A stretch of 35,369 nt of DNA from an uncultured Acidimicrobiaceae bacterium (GTDB lineage Bacteria; Actinomycetota; Acidimicrobiia; Acidimicrobiales; Bog-793): assembly GCA_903845085.1 (NCBI GenBank), contig CAIMWD010000027.1, positions 1-35,369 of the forward strand. The letters run 5' to 3'. Under the pieces are notes generated by a model. It was not told the origin of the DNA. It ran no database searches and saw only the letters and a list, made by a program, of their open reading frames with translations. Shown piece after piece: positions 19,229 to 27,978 of this stretch (positions are counted from its first letter, which is position 1; every line of letters begins with the position of its first letter). The position numbers and the translations under genes are program-made.

Positions 19229-19837
19229 TTAGGGTGTGACGGGCTTCGGTGCCTCGTCGTGGTCGACCCAGTAGGCACCGCGCACCGTAGAGGCGATACC
19301 GATCGCCACATTGGCGCCGCTTCCGGCACAGACCACGGCCTGTGAGGGGAAGCCAGCCACGACACCAGCGGCGAACATTCGATCGACGTTCGTCTGCCCC
19401 CAGTGATCGACCACGATATTGGTGGTGACAAAGGGCTGAGCGGGTTCGGTCAGCTCCATGTTGACACTCTGGGTGAAGTCCGCATTGAGCTGTCCGGTCG
19501 CGATGACGACGTAATCGCCCTCGACCCGGTGGTTCTCACTCGCGGCACCGACGCGCGCTCCCTCGGTAAACAGCGAGGTAGCACGCTCGCCGATCGATGA
19601 ACTCATTCCCGTAGCGGCAAGTGTCTCGCGTAGCTGTGCCAACCAAGCGACGCCACCGATGGGTGCAACTCCTGGATAGTTGTGGAGCTCAGCGCGCTTC
19701 AAGATCGTGCGATCGTGGTCAAAGATCGTGGAGGTGATCCCTGCCCGCGCAAGGAAGAGGGCACAGGTCGTCCCTGCAGCTCCCCCGCCAACGATCACGA
19801 CGTGCGCAGTCGGAGTCTCCTCGGTGGCCTCACTCAT
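19229..19837 (-). CDS. Half-size FAD-binding thioredoxin-reductase-like protein
   Basis: HVVIVGGGAAGTTCALFLARAG dinucleotide fold, AELHNYPGV, VVIATGQ, TNVDRMFAAGVVAG and C-terminal ANVAIGIASTVRGAYW, as in TrxR. No CxxC and no second nucleotide-binding domain. Confidence 0.8.
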   Translation of the reverse strand: MSEATEETPTAHVVIVGGGAAGTTCALFLARAGITSTIFDHDRTILKRAELHNYPGVAPIGGVAWLAQLRETLAATGMSSSIGERATSLFTEGARVGAASENHRVEGDYVVIATGQLNADFTQSVNMELTEPAQPFVTTNIVVDHWGQTNVDRMFAAGVVAGFPSQAVVCAGSGANVAIGIASTVRGAYWVDHDEAPKPVTP

Positions 19838-19865
19838 GGTTGTATTCCTTCCCTAAACGATCCAG

Positions 19866-20870
19866 TTATCTGGCGGTGCATTCCGTTGCAGCAAGCTTCG
19901 CGGTACCTACGGTTATCGCCTCAGCGGGGGTAGTGAGACCGAATTCGACAAGCCGAGAAAGCGCAACGCTGATCTTTACATCATGTGCCTCGCACGATTC
20001 TATAGAGGCATGGGTCATCTGTTCGAGGGTGGCAAAGCTGTCCACCGGCCGCGAGGGAGGAGCGGCGTGCTCTGCATCGATGAGGACGGCACTTGCTGTA
20101 ATCGCCTGTGCCATCGCCCGCCACCACGGGAGTAGGAGTGGCTCCGTGGGCACTCCCGTGAGGTCGCGGCGTCCGGTGAGGAGGTGGTCAAGTTCAACTA
20201 ATCCGTGGAGGCCCGTCACCGTGTGGACCGAGATGAACGATCCAGGGTCGCGTCGCACGAGATCGAAGGCGATCGCAACGAGTTCCTCGATCGGCGGTGG
20301 CGACTGAATGGGTTCGTCGGGAATGAAGAGACCACGCTCTCCGGCGACCAGATTCAGCCGACTAAAGACCGAACTTCCATTGAGCTCCAAAGACGAGGGG
20401 AGGTCGATGAGTTCGGGAGCGCGATCACCGATCGGACCGGAGAAGAGCACTTGCCGGCGGGTGCGGAGGTAGGCGAGACCACGGGCAAGTTCGTGGGCGT
20501 CGTGACGTAGTGCACCAAAGCCGGTGCGAATGAGTGCGTGGAACGCCGCTCCCGCAAGTCCTGCACCGAGCGATGCCACCTCCCCGAAGGCGCGCAGGCG
20601 GCGCTCGGGGTCATCGCTGAGGAGTGCCTCTGCCTCATCGCGATAGTGCTCCTCTGCCCAACGGTAGAAGGGTGGATCGACCAGCGCTGCCGAGAAGGCG
20701 ACGGGCAGTCGTTGCGCAATGCGATCCAAGATGACGTGACTGTCCGCACCAGCGACCTCCAGCGCCTGGATCTCGAGCGGAAGGTGAAAGGTCAGTTCAT
20801 TTCCAAGTTCGGGTGGAAGTCCCCGTACGACCTTTGCGAGATCCGCGTTTGAATCGAAGAGTCCACTCAT
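19866..20870 (-). CDS. Questin oxidase-like / DUF4243 family protein
   Basis: AGAAFHALIRTGFGALRHDAHELARGLAYLRTRR and FISVHTVTGLHGLVEL resemble the AflY/questin oxidase-like family. Confidence 0.7.
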   Translation of the reverse strand: MSGLFDSNADLAKVVRGLPPELGNELTFHLPLEIQALEVAGADSHVILDRIAQRLPVAFSAALVDPPFYRWAEEHYRDEAEALLSDDPERRLRAFGEVASLGAGLAGAAFHALIRTGFGALRHDAHELARGLAYLRTRRQVLFSGPIGDRAPELIDLPSSLELNGSSVFSRLNLVAGERGLFIPDEPIQSPPPIEELVAIAFDLVRRDPGSFISVHTVTGLHGLVELDHLLTGRRDLTGVPTEPLLLPWWRAMAQAITASAVLIDAEHAAPPSRPVDSFATLEQMTHASIESCEAHDVKISVALSRLVEFGLTTPAEAITVGTAKLAATECTAR

Positions 20871-21961
20871 GGAGCCACACTACCGGCGAGGTATTGGGCG
20901 ATACGTCCACAGAGTGCGAAGATCTCCTCGGTAAAGAGGTAGGCGATCAGTTCCGTCCGGTACTCGTTCCACTCTCCGCCGTTGGGAGGTGCCCTGTGTA
21001 TTACCTCCTGCACCTGGCGTGAGAGAGTGTCACCGATCAACCACTCCAGCGTGCCCGTGGGCTCAATTCCGACGATGAGGGGCTTGAGGAGAAAATGGGC
21101 GACGATGCGAGCCCTGCCACGCGCCGCGATCTCGTTCCACGGCTCGGTCGGTGGCCAGAGGTTCTTTGGCCCATGCTCGCTCACCGGTGCGAAGGTTCCC
21201 TCGTAGCTGCGCCCCGCGAGAAAGCCAACGGGATCGGCGACGATGCGACGTGGCGAGGCGATGACGATCGGAGCTGGTGTCGGCGCGATCACGTAGCCGG
21301 CGATGCGGGCGCGGAGACCAAAGTCCCAATCGTCGCCCGCGACGAGCGCGCGCTCGCCATCGATGATCGCAGTTGGCTGCAGGTAACCACCCAGCGAAGC
21401 ACAGCGTTCGAGGGAGATTGCATGATTTGAGCCGCCAAGATTGACGATGCCAAGGAAACGCTCATAGAGGAAGGTGTCAGACCAGAGCCAGGAGCCAAGT
21501 GCATCTACCTCTTCGCGAAGGGGAGTCTCGCCGGGTCCAGCCCCAAAGTGAGCAGGCGCGGAGAGGATCTCCGCGGTGGAGGAGGTGATCGCCTGCCACC
21601 AGGTCGCGAGAAAGTCAGCGGGAATCTCAACGTCGGCATCCAAATTGACGATCCATGAGTGGGCCGTTCGCGCGGCAACCGTGGAGAGGTAGTCACCGAA
21701 ACACTGGGTCCCTCGTGCTCGGGCAGCTCCCGGGCCGACGGCCTGCGAGTGGGTCACGAGCAAGCGGTCACTCTCGGGAAGGCCGTCGCCAAAGGTCCCA
21801 TTTTCGCCGTCATCTGCGAGTACTACGAGGATGCGGTGTGGCAGCCGAGCGGCCTCCTCGAGGAGCCGCGTGATGAGCCGCTGCACCCGAACACCGTCAC
21901 GCCGAGAGGGGATGACGACACCGAGCGCATCGATCTCGCGCATCGAGAGGGACTCGCTCAT
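20867..21961 (-). CDS. Family 2 (GT-A) glycosyltransferase
   Basis: LGVVIPSRRDGVRVQRLITRLLEEA, AVGPGAARARGTQ, SWIVNLDADVEIPADFLATWW (DxD region), AGDDWDFGLRARIAGY. Confidence 0.83.
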   Translation of the reverse strand: MSESLSMREIDALGVVIPSRRDGVRVQRLITRLLEEAARLPHRILVVLADDGENGTFGDGLPESDRLLVTHSQAVGPGAARARGTQCFGDYLSTVAARTAHSWIVNLDADVEIPADFLATWWQAITSSTAEILSAPAHFGAGPGETPLREEVDALGSWLWSDTFLYERFLGIVNLGGSNHAISLERCASLGGYLQPTAIIDGERALVAGDDWDFGLRARIAGYVIAPTPAPIVIASPRRIVADPVGFLAGRSYEGTFAPVSEHGPKNLWPPTEPWNEIAARGRARIVAHFLLKPLIVGIEPTGTLEWLIGDTLSRQVQEVIHRAPPNGGEWNEYRTELIAYLFTEEIFALCGRIAQYLAGSVAP

Positions 21962-22680
21962 GCGTGACTAACGACGAGGCGGAATCCCGCCCCATCCCAC
22001 GGCCGGTAGAGGCCATGGCGACGACGGGAGAGGGCGAGATCACGGTGGTGAGAGAAGGAGCCGCCTCGGGTGCCATGGGTATCAGCTGCCCATGTCTCGG
22101 TCAGCGGGACCGTCCAGTGTGCCTCCGGGAGCGGCGCATAGACCGAGGAGGTCCACTCATCGATGTTGCCGATGAGATCGAGCACCCCGTGCTGCGAGGC
22201 GCCAGCGGGTCGTTGACCCACCCGCTCTGGCGCTCCGATGCCCGCCTCGATGAGATTTGCGCACTCTGGGTCGAACTCCTCACCCCAGGGGAAGCGCCGG
22301 TCGTCGTCACCTCGTGCAATCCGCTCCCACTCGAACTCCGTGGGAATGCGGAGTGCGAGGCCGTGTTGCTCCGCCAGCAGCGTCGCTGCGCCAGTTGCCT
22401 CCTCCCAGAGAAGATGATCAGCGGGAAAGTCGTCACCCTCGTCCTCACCGCGGTAACGGGTGACGAGCTCCGGCGCGACGCTCGCGAGCTCCGCCCAGGT
22501 CACTGGAGAGCGCTGCACCTCGAGATCGGGAATAACAAGGTCTAGCGAACCCGTCTGTTTTGCAAAGTAGTGCCACGGCAGCCCAAGGTCATCATGATCG
22601 CGCCAGATCTCCTGCGCTCGCTCAAGGGTGTCGCCAACATGGAGTTCACGGCCGGGGACGCGGACAAGGTCAAGCGACAT
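21958..22680 (-). CDS. Formylglycine-generating-enzyme/SUMF1-fold protein
   Basis: SPVTWAELASVAP, LALRIPTEFEWERIARG, FPWGEEF, GVLDLIGNIDEWTSS, TRGGSFSHHRDLALSRRRHGLYRPWDGAGFRLV. ATG at 22680 preferred over the ORF-track 22761. Confidence 0.85.
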   Translation of the reverse strand: MSLDLVRVPGRELHVGDTLERAQEIWRDHDDLGLPWHYFAKQTGSLDLVIPDLEVQRSPVTWAELASVAPELVTRYRGEDEGDDFPADHLLWEEATGAATLLAEQHGLALRIPTEFEWERIARGDDDRRFPWGEEFDPECANLIEAGIGAPERVGQRPAGASQHGVLDLIGNIDEWTSSVYAPLPEAHWTVPLTETWAADTHGTRGGSFSHHRDLALSRRRHGLYRPWDGAGFRLVVSHA

Positions 22681-24541
22681 CGATGAGGGCCTTTCCAGAT
22701 GTTGTTGCGGCTGCCAGGAGGGTAGATATCGCCACCGGAGGGTGAAGATGGAGTTCGTCATCTATGAGTTCGATCATCCGCAGTGTTCCATCCCAACTCG
22801 CCACGACGCAGCGGGACGCATCGATGCGCAGCATGGTAGAGATCCCCTGTCCGGTCGCTGCGATGACGGAGCCGCTCCGTGCTCCCGTCTCCTCCAGATG
22901 ATCAAGGTCGATCCGCCATGTGTAGATCGCAAAGTCATAGGAGCCAGCGAGGATCCAGACGATCCGACCACATCCCAGCACACAGACCGCCTTCATCGAT
23001 TCATCGGCGCCAAGAAGATCTATCGGCAGAAATGTTTTGGAGGTGAGACCAACTCGTGCAAGGCGATCGCGTGAGGCGCTTGCGACGACACCGCGTTCAT
23101 CAGCGCTCACCGCGTTGATCAAATTTCCGTGGTGCCAGAGGACTTCGACCGCTCCGTCGCTCCCAAGAAGTTGCACCCGTCCGTCAGTAGCGCCGGTGAT
23201 CGCAGCGCCGCGAGGAAGGGCCGCGATCGATTTGATGGATCCCTCATGGCGCTGTTCGGTCTCCACCGCGACAAGACCTTCGCGCACCTGCAGCTGCGTC
23301 ACCGTTCCTGCGTAGGTGCCAGCAAGTAAGAGATCTCCATCACTGAGGGTTGCGAGGGAGGTAATTGGTGCAGGTAATGCGAGGCGTGATTCGATCTCGC
23401 CCTCGCGCGAGAGTGCGGTGATCTGGCCGGTGTAGGAGCCAACGACCCACCCGCGGGGTGTCGCCGTGAGCGAGAGCACGGGATCCTTGCCGACCTCGGT
23501 GAACATCTCGATAGCCGGCGCGCTTCCATGGAGTGTGGCGAGAGGAGTGGTGAATACGACACCTGAATCAAGGCCTACAGCGAGGGAGCCATCTTTCGTC
23601 GCAAGGGCGTTTGGCCCGTTGGTCGAGGGTGCACCGTTATCGATCCACGCAAGCTCGTCCAGCGTGAGACGTATCGGTCGAGCCCCAAAGGAGCCAACCA
23701 CTACCTGGTCGCCACTGGTCGCCACTGAGCGTGGCCAGAGTCGATCGCCAGTTGCGCAGGCGGTGACACGCTCGCCGTCGAGGAGTCTCACGGAGGCGTC
23801 GTAACTTCCGACTACGAGTCGACCCGATCGGTCATCGGCAAAGGCGACCGCGCGCGCTGCGCTCTTTGAGACCAAAACCTCCGCTAAGAGGTCGAGCTCT
23901 GGCGAAAGGATGCGGACAAATCCATCGTCGCCCGCGAGTGCAATCTTTGATCCATCGTGGTTGAAGGCACATCCCTCGATAGAGGTAGTGAAGTTGCGCT
24001 CATGGCGATCAGATGGATGATCGAGATCACCGATGACGATAAGTCCGTCCTCACCGACTGTCAGTACGTGACCATCGGGTGAGACCGCGATAGCCATGCA
24101 GTGGCCCGAGTGAGCAGCAAACTTACCGAGAAACCGTCCCGTCGCGAGCTCCCAGATCAGGGCCGTGGAATCCTCGGAGGCCGTGACGAGTCGTTCACCA
24201 TCGGGGAGCCACGCAACGGCATTTACATCGTCGGTGTGCCGCGCGAGACGACCGCGCGCCTGCGCCTCTCTGCCATCCTCACTCACCTGCCAGAGCCCCA
24301 CGGTCTTATCGGCAGAGGCAGTTGCGAGAAGACCGGCCGCATGGGGTGACCAGCTCGCCGCATTGACGAGTCGGCGATGGTGGATACGCGCGCCGGGGGT
24401 TGTCGAGCTCTCCGGCGACCAGATAATCACGGAGCCGTCGTAGGAGCTCGTCGCGAGCATCTTGCCATCATGGGAGAGTGCGACGTGTGTGATCGGCGCT
24501 GCATGCCCCTCCGCACGCTCTACTAGCGAGATGTCACGCAT
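22670..24541 (-). CDS. WD40-repeat beta-propeller protein
   Basis: Repeated units such as HAAPITHVALSHDGKMLATSSYDGSVIIW, HTDDVNAVAWLPDGERLVTASEDSTALIW, HEGSIKSIAALPRGAAITGATDGRVQLL. Confidence 0.9.
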   Translation of the reverse strand: MRDISLVERAEGHAAPITHVALSHDGKMLATSSYDGSVIIWSPESSTTPGARIHHRRLVNAASWSPHAAGLLATASADKTVGLWQVSEDGREAQARGRLARHTDDVNAVAWLPDGERLVTASEDSTALIWELATGRFLGKFAAHSGHCMAIAVSPDGHVLTVGEDGLIVIGDLDHPSDRHERNFTTSIEGCAFNHDGSKIALAGDDGFVRILSPELDLLAEVLVSKSAARAVAFADDRSGRLVVGSYDASVRLLDGERVTACATGDRLWPRSVATSGDQVVVGSFGARPIRLTLDELAWIDNGAPSTNGPNALATKDGSLAVGLDSGVVFTTPLATLHGSAPAIEMFTEVGKDPVLSLTATPRGWVVGSYTGQITALSREGEIESRLALPAPITSLATLSDGDLLLAGTYAGTVTQLQVREGLVAVETEQRHEGSIKSIAALPRGAAITGATDGRVQLLGSDGAVEVLWHHGNLINAVSADERGVVASASRDRLARVGLTSKTFLPIDLLGADESMKAVCVLGCGRIVWILAGSYDFAIYTWRIDLDHLEETGARSGSVIAATGQGISTMLRIDASRCVVASWDGTLRMIELIDDELHLHPPVAISTLLAAATTSGKALIDVA

Positions 24542-24544
24542 CGG

Positions 24545-25138
24545 TTAGCGGAGGTGGAGCATGGAGCCGACCTTGTGGCGAAGGTAAGCATCTGCGTGTT
24601 CCGAGGTTTCAACCCAGGCGGAGAGGCGTTCGACTGAGATGCCGCCATCCTCCAGCGCGCGAACCTTCTCTGGGTTATTGGTCATGAGTCGTACGCGTTC
24701 GATGCCAAGTTCGTGCAAGAGATCTACTGCTCCTGAAAAGTCCCGGTTATCTACCGGAAAACCGAGTTCGAGGTTGGCCTCTGTGGTGTTCTTCCCATGA
24801 TCTTGCAGTGCATAGGCGGCCAACTTCTCGGCGATGCCGATCCCTCGGCCCTCGTGGTCAGGGAAGTAGATGAGAACTCCCATCTCCTCCTCGCCGATAC
24901 GCCGTAGCGCCTCATCGAGCTGCTCGCGACAGTCACAACGCGTCGAACCAAGCGCCTCACTAGTGAGGCAGGCGCTGTGAAGGCGCACGAAGGGAGCATC
25001 GTCCTTTCCGATCTCTCCGTGGCGAAGGACGATCATTCGCGTTCCCCGATAGACGTGCATCGCGACGTCGACCTCAAAACCTTGGGCCATCGTCCAATGT
25101 GTTGCGGTGCGAACGGAGATATCGCTCTCGGCAGTCAT
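24545..25138 (-). CDS. ribA: GTP cyclohydrolase II
   Basis: VRLHSACLTSEALGSTRCDCREQLDEAL (zinc Cys residues), YFPDHEGRGIGIAEKLAAYALQD, LMTNNPEKVRALEDGGI. ATG at 25138 chosen; the upstream extension in the ORF track looks non-coding. Confidence 0.95.
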   Translation of the reverse strand: MTAESDISVRTATHWTMAQGFEVDVAMHVYRGTRMIVLRHGEIGKDDAPFVRLHSACLTSEALGSTRCDCREQLDEALRRIGEEEMGVLIYFPDHEGRGIGIAEKLAAYALQDHGKNTTEANLELGFPVDNRDFSGAVDLLHELGIERVRLMTNNPEKVRALEDGGISVERLSAWVETSEHADAYLRHKVGSMLHLR

Positions 25139-25327
25139 GCCACCTCTTACTTCTCTCAAATTTCGAGGCAAGTCTGAAGTGACCTGCCATGACGTGCTTT
25201 CATCCCAATTTAGCCCTCTTGGTTTACAGCAGATCATGGAGACTATCCGCTGCGACCAGCATTTCTTGCACTCTTTGCACAGTGTCCTCACCTCGGGAGA
25301 GGCCGAGGTGATCGTTACACTCGTGAG

Positions 25328-26140
25328 GTGAGCAGCGATTGCAGCCTTGTCGTGACCGACTTAGATGGAACACTCTGGGACCGGGAGGGCACCGTTCACC
25401 CGCGCACGCTTGCGGCGTGGGAGGAGGTACATGCTCGGGGAATTCCGCTGCTTGTCGCGACGGGTCGACGTATCGCCTCGGTGCGCGAGGCCTTTTTGGC
25501 CCTTGGATGGTCGGTGCCCGCGGTCATGTTGGACGGAGCTATTGGGATCGACCTCGCCACCGAGGAGCGTTTTCACTCGATGCCCTTTCCCCAGGTGGCA
25601 GCCCACGAGGTGTTAGCTGCCTTTCGCGTCGCCGAGGTCGATCCCTGTCTCTACGTCGACGGGTCACCGATCGAGGTCTATGTGAGCGAGAACCCTGGGA
25701 CGCATCCCTATCACCTTGAGATGTTGGGCTCGACCGTGGCGACCGCCGACCTGGATGAGGTAGTCGAGGCCCTTCCGGTGCTGACCTTCTCCATCATTGG
25801 ACGGTCCACCGAACGGCTCATGCCCGTCGCAGAGCGAGTACGTGCAATCGGCCAACCTCTCTTCAACGATTCCTACACCCTTGATGGTGGCGCCTTTACC
25901 GTGACGGCACTTGGATCCAACAAGTGGACGGGTGTGCTCGCCTACTGCGCACGGATGGGGATCGATTCTGGTCGCGTCGTGGCACTCGGCGATGGCATAA
26001 ATGACGTTGAGCTCTTGGAGAACGCGGCGCTTGCGCTCTCCTTTGAAGGGGCACATCCCGAGGCGGTCGCTCGGGCCGACCATCTTCTCTCGCCGAGCCA
26101 CGAGGGCGGCTGGTCTGAACTTCTCGGGCACCTCCGCTGA
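25328..26140 (+). CDS. HAD-superfamily Cof-type phosphatase; GTG start
   Basis: VVTDLDGTLWDREG, LLVATGRRIASV, SNKWTGVLAYC, VVALGDGINDVELLENA. Confidence 0.92.
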   Translation: MSSDCSLVVTDLDGTLWDREGTVHPRTLAAWEEVHARGIPLLVATGRRIASVREAFLALGWSVPAVMLDGAIGIDLATEERFHSMPFPQVAAHEVLAAFRVAEVDPCLYVDGSPIEVYVSENPGTHPYHLEMLGSTVATADLDEVVEALPVLTFSIIGRSTERLMPVAERVRAIGQPLFNDSYTLDGGAFTVTALGSNKWTGVLAYCARMGIDSGRVVALGDGINDVELLENAALALSFEGAHPEAVARADHLLSPSHEGGWSELLGHLR

Positions 26141-26143
26141 GGT

Positions 26144-26440
26144 TCAGCCGCTGATCGAGACCAATAGGCGATGACGTTGGATCGCTCGCACCAGCGCCGC
26201 GACTACCAGGACCTCGGCGGTTACCGAAAACCACACCAATGAACTATGGCGGGCGAGACAGATCACGATGAAGAGCACGAGTTCGCTAACGATGATGAGG
26301 TGCGCGACGATGGCGTAGGGCCCGTATTCCTTTGCCGCGGTGAGAATCGGCGAGGGTGAGGAGGTAGTCGAACGCCAGAAGAGTTCGAGAACCTCACGCT
26401 TCTCTCTCCAACTACAGCGCCGGTAGTTTGTGAGTTGCAT
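26144..26440 (-). CDS. Small membrane protein, two predicted TM segments, function unknown
   Basis: YAIVAHLIIVSELVLFIVICLA and LVWFSVTAEVLVVAALVRAI hydrophobic stretches; ORF fills the gap convergent with the HAD gene. Confidence 0.55.
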   Translation of the reverse strand: MQLTNYRRCSWREKREVLELFWRSTTSSPSPILTAAKEYGPYAIVAHLIIVSELVLFIVICLARHSSLVWFSVTAEVLVVAALVRAIQRHRLLVSISG

Positions 26441-26777
26441 AGAAAAAGGCTAGCAATTAGGAGCGTTAGCGGTTGCGACAGCCCTATCGCCGGGCAGTTA
26501 CGCGGAATCCCTCGAAGACCTACCGTCGCGTTGGGCCTGTTCGATGTGGTCGATCAAGCGGCAAAAATGCCGATGTTCGACGGAACACTCCAGGTAACGC
26601 CAAGGCGATCTCTGGGAGGAGTGCGCAATTGTTCTTCGCATGCGATCCGAGGGTGTTGCTAAAGGTTCACGTGAATTATGTCGTTACTGCAGAAGATGAT
26701 GGCGAATCAGCAGCTCACATTCGATCGATTGCATATCTCCCCACCTCCTCCCATTCGGTATTGCGGCGAGTGAACCT

Positions 26778-27479
26778 ATGACTGAACAGGATGCATTGAC
26801 GAAGATCCTTCAGCTGAGAGCGGCGTCATACGGAGCTTTGGCTGAAGTCACCGGACCTCATCTCTCCGCGCTCCCCGATCAGGAAGAGAGATCCGAAGAG
26901 CTCCTCGGCGAGGAGGAGGAGGCTAGTGAGACTCCGACGCGATCGATGTACACGATCGATGCACAACAGTCCTACCGCCTCGCCCAAGATGTTCTCCAAA
27001 GGGCGCAGGAGCGATCAACGGAGGTTATCGATGCGGTGGCTGCACGACGAAAACTCATCGATCAACTGATTTCACTTGACCTTATGATCATGGAGCGCCT
27101 GGCGACCATCGACCACGATCAAGATGTGCGTCGGTCCGTCGCATCGGCTCTGGGACTCGTTGATATCTCCGTAGATCAGGGCGGTTGCTTTGAAGCCACA
27201 CGCCCGACGACGCACTCCGACCCTGTTTTTATTGTCGAGGGATCGGTGCTCTACTGCGTGGCAAATATGCCGGGTGCAGTTCCACACACCTCGACACGAG
27301 CACTTGCCAACGCGACCCTGCCCTACGTCATTGAGCTTGCAGAGCGGGGCTGGCGACGCGCAACGCGCGATGATCCCGCCCTCGCTCAGGGCGTCAATAT
27401 CGTTGAGGGCGCGGTCACGCTTCCCGCAGTTGCCGAGGCACACGGACTTCCCCTTAGCGACCTCACTGCGCTTTGGTAG
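26778..27479 (+). CDS. Chimeric ORF: unrelated helical N-terminus fused to the alanine dehydrogenase C-terminal segment
   Basis: Codons ~127-233 read LVDISVDQGGCFEATRPTTHSDPVFIVEGSVLYCVANMPGAVPHTSTRALANATLPYVIELAERGWRRATRDDPALAQGVNIVEGAVTLPAVAEAHGL, highly characteristic of Ald. The first ~126 aa are not Ald-like. Confidence 0.85.
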   Translation: MTEQDALTKILQLRAASYGALAEVTGPHLSALPDQEERSEELLGEEEEASETPTRSMYTIDAQQSYRLAQDVLQRAQERSTEVIDAVAARRKLIDQLISLDLMIMERLATIDHDQDVRRSVASALGLVDISVDQGGCFEATRPTTHSDPVFIVEGSVLYCVANMPGAVPHTSTRALANATLPYVIELAERGWRRATRDDPALAQGVNIVEGAVTLPAVAEAHGLPLSDLTALW

Positions 27480-27503
27480 GCCCCTGCCAATCGTGAGCGG
27501 TGG

Positions 27504-27887
27504 TTAATTGTCGGTGACGGCCATGAGGTCGAGTTCAGCGATTGCATCGCCGGCAACGGGTCCAAAGGTTGCGATTCGCGTGGGAAGACTCTCCTCATCA
27601 TGAAAGAGAATCGCCCACTCTTCGTTGACAAACTCGCGTAGAGCTGGCTCGGTGAGACGGAGGTTCACGCGGATGACCTCGTCGATGGTCGCTCCTGCTG
27701 CATCGAGAAACCGCGTCATGGTGCGGAAGAGTTCATGGATCTGTGCACGTGGATCCTCGGGGAGGATCCCCTCCTCGCTTCTCCCAGTGAGCGTCGCCGA
27801 GAGGATGATATTGCCGATCCGCGAGCCCGCCGGTCGGCCGGGGCCATGCACAATTCCCGGTAGGTGTATCGCTCTGCGTGTTCCCAT
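27504..27887 (-). CDS. RidA/YjgF-family protein
   Basis: IILSATLTGR, DPRAQIHELFRTMTRFLDAAGATIDEVIRVNLRLTEPALREFVNEEWAILF, ATFGPVAGDAIAELDLMAV. ATG at 27887; the ORF-track extension is spurious. Confidence 0.83.
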   Translation of the reverse strand: MGTRRAIHLPGIVHGPGRPAGSRIGNIILSATLTGRSEEGILPEDPRAQIHELFRTMTRFLDAAGATIDEVIRVNLRLTEPALREFVNEEWAILFHDEESLPTRIATFGPVAGDAIAELDLMAVTDN

Positions 27888-27978
27888 CGTTCCCTCCTCA
27901 ATGCAGAGTGACCGGAGTAGGTCAACTGCTCGACGAGGGTCATCATCGCACAACGGTGAGGATGATGAGCGTGGCCGC

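Noticed and set aside
23706-23725. 10-bp tandem duplication TGGTCGCCAC x2 in the WD40 gene
   Set aside because: In frame with the surrounding reading frame and encodes an ordinary propeller strand; likely chance.
21958-24541. Diversity-generating retroelement or conflict system based on FGE and WD40 domains
   Set aside because: No reverse transcriptase, template/variable repeat, NTPase or toxin effector domain present; partners are metabolic-type enzymes.
25139-25291. Cysteine-rich N-terminal extension of RibA (MRTLCKECKKCWSQRIVSMICC...)
   Set aside because: Lies upstream of the normal GCHII start in the divergent promoter region; probably non-coding.
25139-25327. FMN riboswitch upstream of ribA or the HAD gene
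   Set aside because: No recognisable RFN consensus blocks (e.g. AGGGG.CGGG, ACCGGCGGTA, CCCGCGA); only a simple hairpin.
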